DNA of 64,000 bases from Nitrospirota bacterium (GCA_023481175.1 JAMCWM010000034.1:37631-101630); one strand, 5' to 3'. Positions 40,306-49,087 are shown, counted from the first letter of the stretch. Notes: generated from the sequence alone by a model not told the origin. A program made the numbers and translations.

Positions 40306-41952
40306 GTGATCTCCCATCTTCGTATCTCAGCCTTCGCAACGATCGAAGAGATGTCGGTCTCCTTCGAGGAGGGGCTGACGGTTATTACGGGAGAGACGGG
40401 CGCCGGAAAGTCCCTTCTGGTCGACGCACTTTTTCTGGTCTCGGGGCAGAAGCCCCGGGGCCTGACTGTGCGCCCGGGCTGCACGGAAGGGGTCGTCGAG
40501 GCCGCCTTCACACCTCCAGTGCTTCCGATTCCCGAATCCCTCTCCGAAGTTCTCGACCCGGAAGAAGACATCGTCATTCGCCGCGTTGTAACATCAAGCG
40601 GCCGTTTTCGTCAGACAGTCAATGGCCAACCTGTATCCGGCGCCCAACTTCAGGCTCTCGTCGATATCCTTTTCGACATCGTCGGCCAGGGGGAGAACCA
40701 TCGCCTCTCCCGGAGCGAGGCCCATCGTTCCTACCTCGATGCCTTTGCCGGAACCTCCGGACTTGCCGAAAGTTATGAAATCCTGCGCCGGGAGATCATG
40801 GCCCTCCGGAGGGAGCGCGATGAGATCTCCCTGCGCCGGGAACGCGACCTCCGCGAGAGAGAGGAACGGATCCGGATGCAGGAAGATCGTGAACAGCTGG
40901 CCGGCCGGCCGGGTGAGTTCGAGGAGCTCTCCCAGACATTGTCGGCCCAGCTCAATCTTCAGGAAATCCTTCTTCTGGCCGGACGTTCTTACGGGACCCT
41001 CTACGAGGACGACCAGAGCGTCCTCGCTCTCCTGGGGCGCATCATCTCCGATCTCGATCATATTCTTTCCATGGACCCGACCCTCGCGGGGGTCCGGACC
41101 TCCCTTGTGGAGGCGGCGGAAATTCTCAAGGACGGGGCCCATGAGCTTCTCCGTTACAGGGAATCGCTCGAGATGGACCCGGACCGCCTTGCGGTCCTGG
41201 AAGCCCGTTTCAGTCTCTACCGGCGGCTCGCCCAGAAGTATCATGTGCGGCCCGAGGAGCTTGTCGGCTATCTGGATCAGGCTGCAATCGCCGATGCCGG
41301 GACGGGAGACCAGGCCCTCGAGGAGATCGACACCCGGATCCGGGAGAGCCAGGAACGGCTCCTTGAGATCGGGAAAACCCTTGGGGAGAGGAGAAGGACC
41401 GCTTCGGAGGGTTTCTCAGCCGCAGTGTGTGCCCTTCTTCGTCGCCTGCGGATCGACCATCCCTCCTTTACGGTCTCCCTTGCGCCCTATCCCGATCCCC
41501 TGGGAGGCCCTTTCGGAAGAGAGAGGGTGGAGTTTCTTTTTTCGGCCAATCCCGGGATGCCGGAGTCCCCGCTTGGTCAGGTGGCCTCCGGAGGCGAAAT
41601 CTCGCGAGTTCTCCTGGCAATCAAGGCGGTCCTGTCGGATTGCGACCAGGTTCCGACGCTTGTTTTCGACGAGATCGACTCCGGGATCGGGGGGGAGGTC
41701 GGGGAGGTCCTGGGGGATCTTCTGAAGGAGATTGGACGGGGCCGCCAGGTCCTGGCCATCACACATCTTCACCAGGTCGCCCGGAAGGGAGACCACCATC
41801 TGCTGGTCCATAAGCTCTCTGAAGGGGGGCATACCCGCTCCCGTATTGCGGCAATCGAGGGAGAGGACCGGGTACGCGAGATCGCCCGCATGCTCGGGGG
41901 AGAGAAGATTTCCCCTTCCGCGATGACTATCGCCCGGGATCTTCTCGGCTAG
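40306..41952 (+). CDS. recN: DNA repair protein RecN
   Basis: 548 aa SMC-like ATPase that acts in double-strand break repair. GTG start. Walker A is VITGETGAGKSLLVDALFLV near residue 26-35, the coiled coil occupies about 160-375 (many Arg/Glu heptads), and the C-terminal ABC half has the signature LGQVASGGEISRVLLAIKAVL near 425-445, Walker B PTLVFDEIDSGIGGEVG near 453, and the D-loop HIn ITHLHQVAR. The length is typical. It lies five bases after trxA and converges on the UPF0182 gene. The region 41953-42010 shows no convincing terminator. Confidence 0.96.
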   Translation: MISHLRISAFATIEEMSVSFEEGLTVITGETGAGKSLLVDALFLVSGQKPRGLTVRPGCTEGVVEAAFTPPVLPIPESLSEVLDPEEDIVIRRVVTSSGRFRQTVNGQPVSGAQLQALVDILFDIVGQGENHRLSRSEAHRSYLDAFAGTSGLAESYEILRREIMALRRERDEISLRRERDLREREERIRMQEDREQLAGRPGEFEELSQTLSAQLNLQEILLLAGRSYGTLYEDDQSVLALLGRIISDLDHILSMDPTLAGVRTSLVEAAEILKDGAHELLRYRESLEMDPDRLAVLEARFSLYRRLAQKYHVRPEELVGYLDQAAIADAGTGDQALEEIDTRIRESQERLLEIGKTLGERRRTASEGFSAAVCALLRRLRIDHPSFTVSLAPYPDPLGGPFGRERVEFLFSANPGMPESPLGQVASGGEISRVLLAIKAVLSDCDQVPTLVFDEIDSGIGGEVGEVLGDLLKEIGRGRQVLAITHLHQVARKGDHHLLVHKLSEGGHTRSRIAAIEGEDRVREIARMLGGEKISPSAMTIARDLLG

Positions 41953-42010
41953 AAGAGCGTTCTTCCATTTCCCTGCCCGCATCCTGTCGGGACCGTCTTC
42001 CTTCCCCCCG

Positions 42011-44752
42011 TTATCGACGCAGGGTCTTCAGGATCTTCTGGATCCGATCCGCAAAGGTGGCCAGATCTCCGCGCCGCAGGGCTTCGTCTGCCTCACGGCC
42101 CAGGCGTTTCAGCCGCGAGACAAGACCGGATCCCCTTATTCCGGCCTGACCAGGGCTTGCGGATGCCGTCCGTGGAGAGGGCGAGATCCCCGAAAACAGG
42201 TCAGAGAGCGCCTGATCGAGTGTCTTGCGCATCACCACCCGGTCTCCCACGGACACGATCACCCGGCGAAGTTCGGGCAAGGCACCCGGACTGGTTGCCG
42301 AGAGATAGAGGGGTTCGACATACAGGAGGGAGTGGGCGATGGGGATGATGAGAAGCGTCCCCCTGACCACCCGGGATCCTTGCTGGTTCCAGAGGGTCAG
42401 CTGCTTGGAGATCGGTCCCCGCTGATCGATGCGGGCTTCGATCTGGTTCGGTCCGTAGATCAGGTGATCTTTGGGCGAGCGGTAAACCTTGAGTTCCCCC
42501 TGCCGCGAGAGCTCCGAACGACCCACGAGCCAGGCGGAGAGGTTGTCCCGGTGGGCAGGGGTGTAGGGAAGCATCATGACGTATTCTTCCCGGCTTTCTC
42601 CGGGAAGTCTGAGGACCATATAGTAAGGCGAGAGGGGCCGTTCGTCGCGTTCGGCGAGCGACCACAGGTCCTCGCGGTTGAAAAAGACCTGCGGGTCCGT
42701 CATGTGGTAGGAGGCCAGGACTTGGGCGGAGATGGCGAACATGGCGGGCGGAAAGCGGAGATGGGGCAGGAGCTCCCCCGGGATCTCCGAGGCCGGCCTG
42801 AAGAGGGTGGGAAAGGCCTTCCGGTAAGCGGCGAGAATCGGATCGGAGGGGTCGACCACATAGAAGGACGCCCGGCCGGTTTTCGGGTCGACCAGGATTT
42901 TGACCGAGTTCCGGATATAGTTGAGTCTCTCCGGCCAGGAGGAGAGAGCCCGGCGATGTCCGCTCCGGATGAGACGCCCCGTATGGAAGAATCCGGCCGA
43001 TCCCCGGATTTCCGAGGAATAGGGATAGGAATCCGAGGTGGTGTAGGCATCCATCATCCAGACCAGATGACCTTCGGGTCCGACGATAGGAACGACATCC
43101 GGGTCGAGCCGGAGGAAGGGAGCGAGACGTTCGACGATGTCAAAGATGTCCCGGTGGACCAGAATGCGGCTTCTGGCGGTGATGGCCGTCGACAGGAAGA
43201 TCTTGAAGGAGCCGTATTCGTAGGAGTAAAGAAGGCGCCGAAGCGGGGAGGAAAGCCGGATGCCTCCCGTGCCGTCGTAGTGGTTGTAGATGTTCTGGCG
43301 CCCCTTCGGATAGTCGAATTCGGGAATGCGCGTGTTGACGATCGCATAAGGGGCCGGCCTGTCTCCGTAATAGATCCGGGAATGGGAAACGACCACGGGA
43401 ACGGAGGAGCGTGGCGGAATGTCCTGGATCCAGAAAAAGGGAAGTCCTTCGGGGGTCACCCGGTTCACGGGGGCCATGATCAGTCCGTGTCCATGGGTAT
43501 AGGTCAGATGGACATTGATCCAGTTTGGGCTCGGAAGGTTGGCGTATGACAGCTCCCGGGGCGCCACCAGAACCTGGCGGAGAACCCCGTCGATCCGGTA
43601 GCGGTCGGGGGCCAGGATCGGAAAGGTGTAATAGGTCCGAATCTGCTGGAGCTGGCGCACGGTCGTCAGCATGGGACGATGGTCCCAGAGACGGATATTC
43701 CGGATGGTGGGACGGTTGTCGGCAAGGTCACCTGGCGTGAGGTCGGCCAGATTCGAAATGCGCTCGGAGTGCGTTCCGTCGATGTGGAAGGCCTTCCGCG
43801 TTCCGGCGATATTGTTTTCGATATAGGGCTTTTCCTGGTTGAACTGGTTGGGCAGGACGACAAAGCGGGAGAGGATCCAGGGGGTGAGGACGAGTCCCCC
43901 GACCCAGGAAAGGAAGGAGATCCCCAGGAGTGGCCAGGAGATCCGGGACTGTCGGCGGAAGCTCTCCAGGAGGAAGGCCAGCGCCGTGATGGCGAGGATC
44001 AGGGCAAGAAGGGTGGCGGCTGGAATGCGGGCGTGGACATCGACATAGGAGGCCCCCGACAGGACCTGGTGGCGGGAGAGAAGGGTTTTTGTCCGCAAAA
44101 GAAGGGATTCGAGGGAAAGGACAAGGAGAAGGCCGGCCCCGAGGCGCATGAGAACCTTTCTCCAGACGGGATGAAGGGAGAGCCGGTTTTCGGCGATGGA
44201 TATCTGTCCACCGGGAAGACCCAAAAGGAGACCCAGGACGAGCGCAAAGAGCAGGGAGTCCTGGAGAGTTCCGGTGAGAAGATCATAGACCGGAAGATGG
44301 AAGAGATAGAATCCGGCAGGGAGCCCGAGAATCGGGTCGGGCATTCCTGTCGGAGGAGCGTGGAGGGCGGCGATGACGCGAAGGGCCTCCTGTGTTCCCG
44401 ACAGCGGAAGGGCGACCAGAAGCGCGAGAAAGGCGATTCCCGCATCGATGGCGGGACCCAGCCCGGAAAGGGGCAAAGAAAAGGGCTGGGTCCCTGACGG
44501 CCCCCGGCGTCTGAGGGTCAGGGTGGGAAGCGCCCGGATCAAGGGACGCAGGGAGCCTGCCAGAACAAGGAAGAAAATCAGAAAGACCCCGAGGAAGACG
44601 GCGCTTCGGGCTTCGAGGAGCGTCATGAAGACTGGAAGCTGGCCGTTTGACTTGTACCACAGCACGTCGGCCCACAGGTCGAGAAGGATCTGGCCTCCGA
44701 AATACAGGACAACGAGCAGAACCAGTGCGACAAGGGGCCATCGTTTTTTCAT
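42011..44752 (-). CDS. UPF0182 family large membrane protein
   Basis: 913 aa. The first third carries about seven membrane helices (for instance LVALVLLVVLYFGGQILLDLW, AVFLGVFLIFFLVLAGSL, LALVLGLLLGLPGG, LAFLLESF, LSWVGGLVLTPWIL). The rest is a large soluble region with conserved blocks such as RYYTFPILAPDRYRIDG, TYTHGHGLIMAPVNRV, PLRRLLYSYEYGSFKIFLS, and a Ser/Arg-rich end. This is the UPF0182 (COG1615) layout: N-terminal membrane domain, big extracytoplasmic domain; function not established in the family. The position of the tail (SISPSPRTASASPGQAG, then a basic helix) is as usual. On the minus strand, downstream of the polyamine genes but with a 149-nt spacer. Confidence 0.92.
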   Translation of the reverse strand: MKKRWPLVALVLLVVLYFGGQILLDLWADVLWYKSNGQLPVFMTLLEARSAVFLGVFLIFFLVLAGSLRPLIRALPTLTLRRRGPSGTQPFSLPLSGLGPAIDAGIAFLALLVALPLSGTQEALRVIAALHAPPTGMPDPILGLPAGFYLFHLPVYDLLTGTLQDSLLFALVLGLLLGLPGGQISIAENRLSLHPVWRKVLMRLGAGLLLVLSLESLLLRTKTLLSRHQVLSGASYVDVHARIPAATLLALILAITALAFLLESFRRQSRISWPLLGISFLSWVGGLVLTPWILSRFVVLPNQFNQEKPYIENNIAGTRKAFHIDGTHSERISNLADLTPGDLADNRPTIRNIRLWDHRPMLTTVRQLQQIRTYYTFPILAPDRYRIDGVLRQVLVAPRELSYANLPSPNWINVHLTYTHGHGLIMAPVNRVTPEGLPFFWIQDIPPRSSVPVVVSHSRIYYGDRPAPYAIVNTRIPEFDYPKGRQNIYNHYDGTGGIRLSSPLRRLLYSYEYGSFKIFLSTAITARSRILVHRDIFDIVERLAPFLRLDPDVVPIVGPEGHLVWMMDAYTTSDSYPYSSEIRGSAGFFHTGRLIRSGHRRALSSWPERLNYIRNSVKILVDPKTGRASFYVVDPSDPILAAYRKAFPTLFRPASEIPGELLPHLRFPPAMFAISAQVLASYHMTDPQVFFNREDLWSLAERDERPLSPYYMVLRLPGESREEYVMMLPYTPAHRDNLSAWLVGRSELSRQGELKVYRSPKDHLIYGPNQIEARIDQRGPISKQLTLWNQQGSRVVRGTLLIIPIAHSLLYVEPLYLSATSPGALPELRRVIVSVGDRVVMRKTLDQALSDLFSGISPSPRTASASPGQAGIRGSGLVSRLKRLGREADEALRRGDLATFADRIQKILKTLRR

Positions 44753-44901
44753 GGGGGCTCCGGTTCGGGGTGGAGTGGATTCGCGTCTTTCATTATTGTC
44801 CTACGGGGACGAGGGAGGTGGCAATGAAGCAATGCAAGGGACGGGACCGGTGAAGGAGGAATCCTTGCCGGGCATGGAGGAAATCCGGACTGTCTGCCCG
44901 G

Positions 44902-46374
44902 TTATTCCCCGCCTCTCTTGTTCCCGACGACCTGGATGAACCGGTTTGTCATGTCAAGGCCATCCATCGTGGCTCCGGAATCGCGGAACCGGCACAAGGT
45001 CTCGATGACGGGAGCGGTGATCTCCTCCCCCGGGACGAGCAGGGGAACCCCGGGAGGATAAACCGTCACGATGTCGGCGGCGATCCGTCCGGCGGAGTCT
45101 TCGAGCGGAACGGTTTCATGGGGGGCAAAAAAGGCATCCCGCGGCGTCATCCGGAGAAGATTGTCGAAAAAGACCATGGAGGGAACGGGGGATCGGGAGG
45201 CCTGGGGATGGTTTTCCCGGGAAAGCGCGACCAGGGCGTTGACGAGCCGTTCGAGGTCGCCGCGATGGTCGCCGATGCTGACGATGACGAGGACATGGTC
45301 GATGTCGGCCATCTCCACCTGAATGCCGAACTCCAGGTTCAGGCGCTGGGAAACCTGATAGCCCGAGACGCCCCACCCCCGAACATCGATCGTGAGCTTT
45401 GTCTCGTCGAGATCGTTTTCCCCTCCGGAGAGGGCCTGGATCTCGGTCCGGTTGGCGCACTTGAGTCCAGGAATCTCCCGTATTTTCATGCGGGCCCACC
45501 GGGCAAGCTCCAGGGCCCGTCCCAGGAGCTTCACTCCTTCCGTGGCCATCTGCATCCGGGCAAGGTCGAGGGAGGCCATCAGGATGTAGGAGGGGCTCGT
45601 TGTCTGAAGGTAGCGGAGGACGGTTGAGAGGCGGTCGACGTCGACTCGCTCCTTGCGGGCATGAAGCATGGAGGCCTGGGTCATTCCTCCGATGATCTTG
45701 TGGGTCGACTGGACGGTCAGGTCGATCCCGGCGGCCATGCCGGAGGAGGGAAGTTCCGGGTGAAAGTGAAGATGGGGGCCGTGGGCTTCGTCTAACAGAA
45801 CGCGCATGCCTTTGGAATGGGCGGCTTCCGCCACCCGGGCAAGGTCGATGGTGACCCCGTAGTAGTTGGGGGAGGTCAGGTAAAGGGTCCGGATCTCGGA
45901 GTGGCGCTCGATGCTGTCGAGAATGTCACGGGTCCCGTAATTGAGAGGAAAGGAAGCGCCGTGTTCGGTCCGGAAGGGAATGAAGACGGGCTGGCACCCG
46001 GTCATGATCATCCCGGAAATCACAGACTTGTGGACATTGCGGGTGACAAGGACCGGTTCCCCCGGACTCAGGGTGGCCACGACCATGGCCTGGTTCCCTC
46101 CCGAGGTCCCGTTGACGAGAAAGTAGGAGCGGTCGGCCCCGTAGATTTCTGCCGCCAGCTCCTGGGACTCCTTGATGACTCCCCGGGGTTTCTGGAGAGA
46201 GTCAACTTCGTCCAGGCAGGTCAGGTCGATCGAAAAGACGCGGGGTCCGACAAACTTGCGAAAACGCGTCGAGATCCCTTTTCCGCTTTTGTGGCCGGGG
46301 GTGTGGAAGGAGACTTTCCGGCTTTCGGCAAGGGAGACCATCGCGTCGAAAAGAGGCGTTTTGCTCTGGTCCAT
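44902..46374 (-). CDS. speA: Arginine decarboxylase, Orn/Lys/Arg decarboxylase family (fold type I, SpeA-like)
   Basis: 490 aa PLP enzyme. It closely follows the Bacillus-type SpeA pattern: TPLFDAMVSLAESRKVSFHTPGHKSGKG near the start (quoted in part), DLTCLDEVDSLQKPRGVIKESQELAAEIYGAD, FLVNGTSGGNQAMV, RNVHKSVISGMIMTG, LTSPNYYGV, VLLDEAHGPHLHFHPELP and the PLP lysine in VQSTHKIIGGMTQ (Lys226). Product would be agmatine if arginine is the substrate; ornithine or lysine decarboxylation cannot be excluded. Its genes order speH-speE-speA gives a path to spermidine. No agmatinase (speB) is in the window, so putrescine formation is not explained. It starts 17 bases after the speE stop. Confidence 0.9.
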   Translation of the reverse strand: MDQSKTPLFDAMVSLAESRKVSFHTPGHKSGKGISTRFRKFVGPRVFSIDLTCLDEVDSLQKPRGVIKESQELAAEIYGADRSYFLVNGTSGGNQAMVVATLSPGEPVLVTRNVHKSVISGMIMTGCQPVFIPFRTEHGASFPLNYGTRDILDSIERHSEIRTLYLTSPNYYGVTIDLARVAEAAHSKGMRVLLDEAHGPHLHFHPELPSSGMAAGIDLTVQSTHKIIGGMTQASMLHARKERVDVDRLSTVLRYLQTTSPSYILMASLDLARMQMATEGVKLLGRALELARWARMKIREIPGLKCANRTEIQALSGGENDLDETKLTIDVRGWGVSGYQVSQRLNLEFGIQVEMADIDHVLVIVSIGDHRGDLERLVNALVALSRENHPQASRSPVPSMVFFDNLLRMTPRDAFFAPHETVPLEDSAGRIAADIVTVYPPGVPLLVPGEEITAPVIETLCRFRDSGATMDGLDMTNRFIQVVGNKRGGE

Positions 46375-46391
46375 CGGGGAGTCGGGTCCGT

Positions 46392-47312
46392 CTAGTGGTA
46401 GGTGAAAATGGGGTGGTTGTCCTCGATGATGAGCGTCGAATTGTCGAGTTCCGTCCGGAGATGGCGGGGAAGGCCGAAAAGTCCCTGGTGGGCGAGACCG
46501 TCATAGAAGCGAAGGTTGGTCAATCCCCGTTCTGAAAGGATCCTGTCGACGACCTCGCGGGTCATGGCGAGGGGATCGACCCCCTTCGAGGCCAGAGTGA
46601 ATCCCCAGGGAAGTCCGAAGGAGGGAATGTTCGTCGAGAATCCGCGGACGGTGGGGAAGGCCGTCTTCATGGTCTGGTAGACGGCGGAAAAGGCCAGAAT
46701 GAATGGAAGCGCCGCCGCACCGGCCTGGACCGAAATGGTTCCGCCGGGTGAAAGATGATCGCTGGCGATCTTGTAAAACTCCCGGGTATAGAGCAGATAG
46801 GCGGGACCTTCCTCCACAGGTTCGGAAAGATCCGTGATGATGACGTCGAAAATGTCCCGGGAATCTTCCAGATACTTCCGGGCATCTGTCGCCAGGACCG
46901 TTGACCGAGGATCGTCGAAGGCTCCCTGGTGCCACTCCGGAAGATGTTCCTTCGACAGGGAGATAACCTGGTCGTCGATGTCCACCATCACGGCCCGTTC
47001 GACGGTGGGATGGCGAAGGGCTTCCCGCAGGGTGGCCCCCTCTCCCCCACCGACGATCAGGACGGACCGGGGAGCGGGATGGGCGATCATGGCCGGATGA
47101 ACAAGGGCCTCGTGGTAGATGAATTCATCGACCTGGGTCGACTGCATCTTTTCGTCAAGCGCCAGAGCTTTTCCGTAAACATTGGTCCGGAGAATGTCGA
47201 CCTTCTGGAAGTTGGTCTGGCGCGAGACGATGATCCCGTCGATCCCGTGCATGTGGCCCAGTGACGGAGCCGCGTATTCAATATACCACTTGGAGGTTCT
47301 CGCTCCGTTCAT
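46392..47312 (-). CDS. speE: Spermidine synthase (polyamine aminopropyltransferase)
   Basis: 306 aa; transfers the aminopropyl group of decarboxylated SAM to putrescine (or agmatine). N-terminal beta domain: SKWYIEYAAPSLGHMHGI. The Rossmann domain has VLIVGGGEGATLREALRHPTVERAVMVDIDDQVI (quoted in part), with GGGEG..LRE the dcSAM site, then TDARKYLEDSRDIFDVIITDLSEPVEEGPA, which contains the catalytic Asp loop and an unusual P-V-E-E insertion. The enzyme ends DNSTLIIEDNHPIFTYH. It overlaps the end of speH by 35 bases, so translation is coupled. Substrate preference cannot be read from the sequence. Confidence 0.93.
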   Translation of the reverse strand: MNGARTSKWYIEYAAPSLGHMHGIDGIIVSRQTNFQKVDILRTNVYGKALALDEKMQSTQVDEFIYHEALVHPAMIAHPAPRSVLIVGGGEGATLREALRHPTVERAVMVDIDDQVISLSKEHLPEWHQGAFDDPRSTVLATDARKYLEDSRDIFDVIITDLSEPVEEGPAYLLYTREFYKIASDHLSPGGTISVQAGAAALPFILAFSAVYQTMKTAFPTVRGFSTNIPSFGLPWGFTLASKGVDPLAMTREVVDRILSERGLTNLRFYDGLAHQGLFGLPRHLRTELDNSTLIIEDNHPIFTYH

Positions 47313-47748
47313 CGGACTCGACTCCTTTCTCCTGCATGTCGTCGGTTTCGGAGAGACGGGCGTCCCCCTCGATCTTGTGGGCGATCTTTTCGTTCGATAT
47401 TCCGATTATCCCCCGCTTGATCTCGTGGATGCTGGGATTCTGGGACTGGAAGACCTGGGCGAGATGGATGGCGGCGACCTCCGGCTTGAGGGTCTCGCCG
47501 CAGGTGAAAACATCGACCGCCGCGTAACGGTATTCCGGCCAGGTATGGATGGCCAGGTGGGATTCGGCGATGACCACAACGCCGCTCACGCCGAATGGGC
47601 TGAAATGGTGAAACTTGTCATCGACAATGGTGGCATTGGCTTTTTTTGCGGCATCGATCATGGATGTCCGGACGAAATCCGGATCGGAAAGGAAATCGGA
47701 CTGGCAGTCCTTCAGTTCGACAAGAAGATGTGTCCCCAATGCGTGCAC
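47278..47748 (-). CDS. speH: S-adenosylmethionine decarboxylase proenzyme
   Basis: 156 aa, pyruvoyl enzyme that makes decarboxylated SAM for SpeE. GTG start preceded by AGGGGG. The self-cleavage site is Glu62-Ser63 in VVVIAESHLAIHTWPEY, where Ser63 becomes the pyruvoyl group, and His68 and Cys83 (DVFTCGE) are the usual catalytic residues. It begins HALGTHLLVELKDC, typical of class 1B bacterial SpeH. The C-terminus is about 30 residues longer than the usual 120-130 aa enzyme, and the extra tail overlaps speE. First gene of the operon; its leader is the 47749-48050 stretch described separately. Confidence 0.95.
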   Translation of the reverse strand: MHALGTHLLVELKDCQSDFLSDPDFVRTSMIDAAKKANATIVDDKFHHFSPFGVSGVVVIAESHLAIHTWPEYRYAAVDVFTCGETLKPEVAAIHLAQVFQSQNPSIHEIKRGIIGISNEKIAHKIEGDARLSETDDMQEKGVESDERSENLQVVY

Positions 47749-47770
47749 TCGTTACCCCCTGGTTAGGTCG

Positions 47771-47902
47771 TTAGGTCAATCCGAAGCCTTTTGGCCAGAC
47801 CTGCCAAAGACTCGATTCCGTCAATGTCTTGAAAACTGGGTCCGGCTGTCCCTGACGGCATGTCGGAAATCCGGGGCCCGGACGATCGATGGGGCTGTTC
47901 AC
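47771..47902 (-). CDS. Possible 43-aa leader peptide upstream of speH
   Basis: GTG at 47902 is preceded by AAGGAG at seven bases, and the frame ends with TAA 22 bases before the speH start. It reads VNSPIDRPGPGFPTCRQG at the start and ends SLWQVWPKGFGLT. The middle has no known motif. It lies wholly in the leader of the speH transcript, like the upstream ORFs that control polyamine genes in other organisms; whether it is translated is unknown. Pro-rich and Trp-containing segments could cause stalling. Confidence 0.35.
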   Translation of the reverse strand: MNSPIDRPGPGFPTCRQGQPDPVFKTLTESSLWQVWPKGFGLT

Positions 47903-48052
47903 AATGTGGCTCCTTTGATTCAGGGACGGCCCCTCGACGGCCCGGGGAAACACGGTCTCCTCCAGGGGGGGATCGACGGGCGAACTGCGGGACGGTTCCG
48001 TTCCCCAGAATCATTGTCTGGGCAAAACGGCCTCCGGTCAACAATCGGTCAG

Positions 48053-48080
48053 AATATACACGGATTTTTTCGGATTGCAA
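48053..48080 (-). promoter_or_regulatory. Sigma70-type promoter of the speHEA operon
   Basis: On the minus strand TTGCAA (48080-48075) and TATATT (48058-48053) are separated by 16 bases. Transcription would start near 48046, giving a leader of about 300 nt before speH. Confidence 0.6.
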
Positions 48081-48184
48081 GAAATTTTTTTTGTTTTATT
48101 TGTCGGAGTCTTGGTGGCTCCGGAAGAACCAGCGGGGGCCAAAGGTTTCGGGGAATCCCTAGCCCCCCCCGGAATGGCAGGAAG

Positions 48185-48844
48185 TCATGGACGCTTTGCG
48201 GCCCAGGATACGACTGGCTGGGTGTTGATCTGCCGGGTAAAATCGTTGATGAAGTCGGCAAAGGGAATGATCGCGACCTGACGGGTCTTGCGGACGAGGA
48301 CCTTCACGTAAAGGGACTTGTCGCCCCGAACGTAGTGGCCGATGCCGTCGAAGCGGACATAGTTCCCCTTGAACAGACTGTTCGAAAGAAGGAGGACGAA
48401 GACTCCCCGGTCGAAGGCCCCATGCTTGATCAGTCGGCCGTGGCTGTCGTAGGCCTTGACGACAATGGCGTCGAGGAGGTTCGGCTCCCCACGGGGATGC
48501 CAGAAGCGGAGGGTGATCTCGTGGATTCCCCGGAAGGTCGGGGTGTTCGGGACGATGACCTTCCGACCCTTGGGGTCCACAAAGGGCTTGTTCCGGGTGA
48601 CGTCCATCCAGAAATGGTTGTAGTGAAGCCGTGTGGATTCCCCGAGTTCGAGATCCAGGGTTTTTTCCCGGGCCCCGTCCTGGGTCACGAAAAGAACCTT
48701 CGTGCGGGTAGTTTTGGCCATGGCTCCCCCGACATCGGTTCCGGAAAGGCCAGCGGCCGCCGCCAGAAGGGATACGGCAACCATTCCCGGGACAATGAGG
48801 CTCCGGGTGCGGGGCATGGACAGGGTGCGAAGGGGGTTCTTCAT
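48185..48844 (-). CDS. Exported protein of unknown function
   Basis: 219 aa from ATG 48844 (AAGGAG before it); the frame is open further upstream, but that part has no signal features. Signal peptide: MKNPLRTLSMPRTRSLIVPG, a hydrophobic core with MVAVSLLAAAAGLSG, cleavage likely after GGAMA near residue 43. Mature protein: acidic/aromatic strands (TRLHYNHFWMDV, GIHEITLRFWHPRGEPNLLDAIVVKAYDSHGRL quoted in part), and a basic end, VLVRKTRQVAIIPFADFINDFTRQIN. No cysteine in the mature part and no catalytic motif. It has its own good promoter (48945-48972). Function cannot be given; a periplasmic binding or surface protein is possible. Confidence 0.7.
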   Translation of the reverse strand: MKNPLRTLSMPRTRSLIVPGMVAVSLLAAAAGLSGTDVGGAMAKTTRTKVLFVTQDGAREKTLDLELGESTRLHYNHFWMDVTRNKPFVDPKGRKVIVPNTPTFRGIHEITLRFWHPRGEPNLLDAIVVKAYDSHGRLIKHGAFDRGVFVLLLSNSLFKGNYVRFDGIGHYVRGDKSLYVKVLVRKTRQVAIIPFADFINDFTRQINTQPVVSWAAKRP

Positions 48845-48944
48845 TCGGGGATGCTCCTTTTTCTTGGCCTGGCGAGTTCGCCCCGGAGGCGTCCCGGAAG
48901 GGGAAGGGGGAGGGGCCTCCGGCTTTACGGATTCTGTCAAAGGA

Positions 48945-48972
48945 ATTATACTGAAAGACGGGATTTTTTCAA
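48945..48972 (-). promoter_or_regulatory. Sigma70-type promoter of the exported protein gene
   Basis: On the minus strand TTGAAA (48972-48967) and a perfect TATAAT (48950-48945) are separated by 16 bases, about 100 bases before the ATG at 48844. One of the best matches to consensus in the window. Confidence 0.65.
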
Positions 48973-49087
48973 GAAAAGCGGAGACAAGGTCCGGATTCGG
49001 ATCCGGACCTCCCGGAGGCAGAGACAGATCTGCCAAAGGGGATTCCGTGGGTGAAATACACGATCTTACGCGAGGATCCATACGCCG

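Larger units (their letters stand above)
47749..48184. other. 436-bp spacer with the speH promoter and leader
   Basis: No gene of known family is present. On the minus strand it holds a promoter (48053-48080), then about 300 nt of leader with a possible 43-codon ORF (47771-47902) before speH. The A/T-rich part near 48075-48105 contrasts with the GC-rich leader. A 105-codon minus-strand frame (47763-48080) without a ribosome-binding site is not considered a gene. The plus-strand part near 48110-48184 shows nothing. Confidence 0.6.

Noticed and set aside
38519..40339. Minus-strand frame of 606 codons across groEL and trxA
   Set aside because: Same GC effect; the plus strand has clear GroEL and thioredoxin.
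42332..43549. Plus-strand frame of 405 codons within the UPF0182 gene
   Set aside because: UPF0182 on the minus strand is continuous and conserved.
44868..44901. CCGGGCA ... TGCCCGG repeat near the speA end
   Set aside because: Loop of 20 bases and no T-run; too weak to call a terminator.
47763..48080. Minus-strand 105-codon frame in the speH leader
   Set aside because: No ribosome-binding site at its start, and the start lies upstream of the transcription start predicted from the promoter. Only the shorter 43-codon frame in another phase has a good site.
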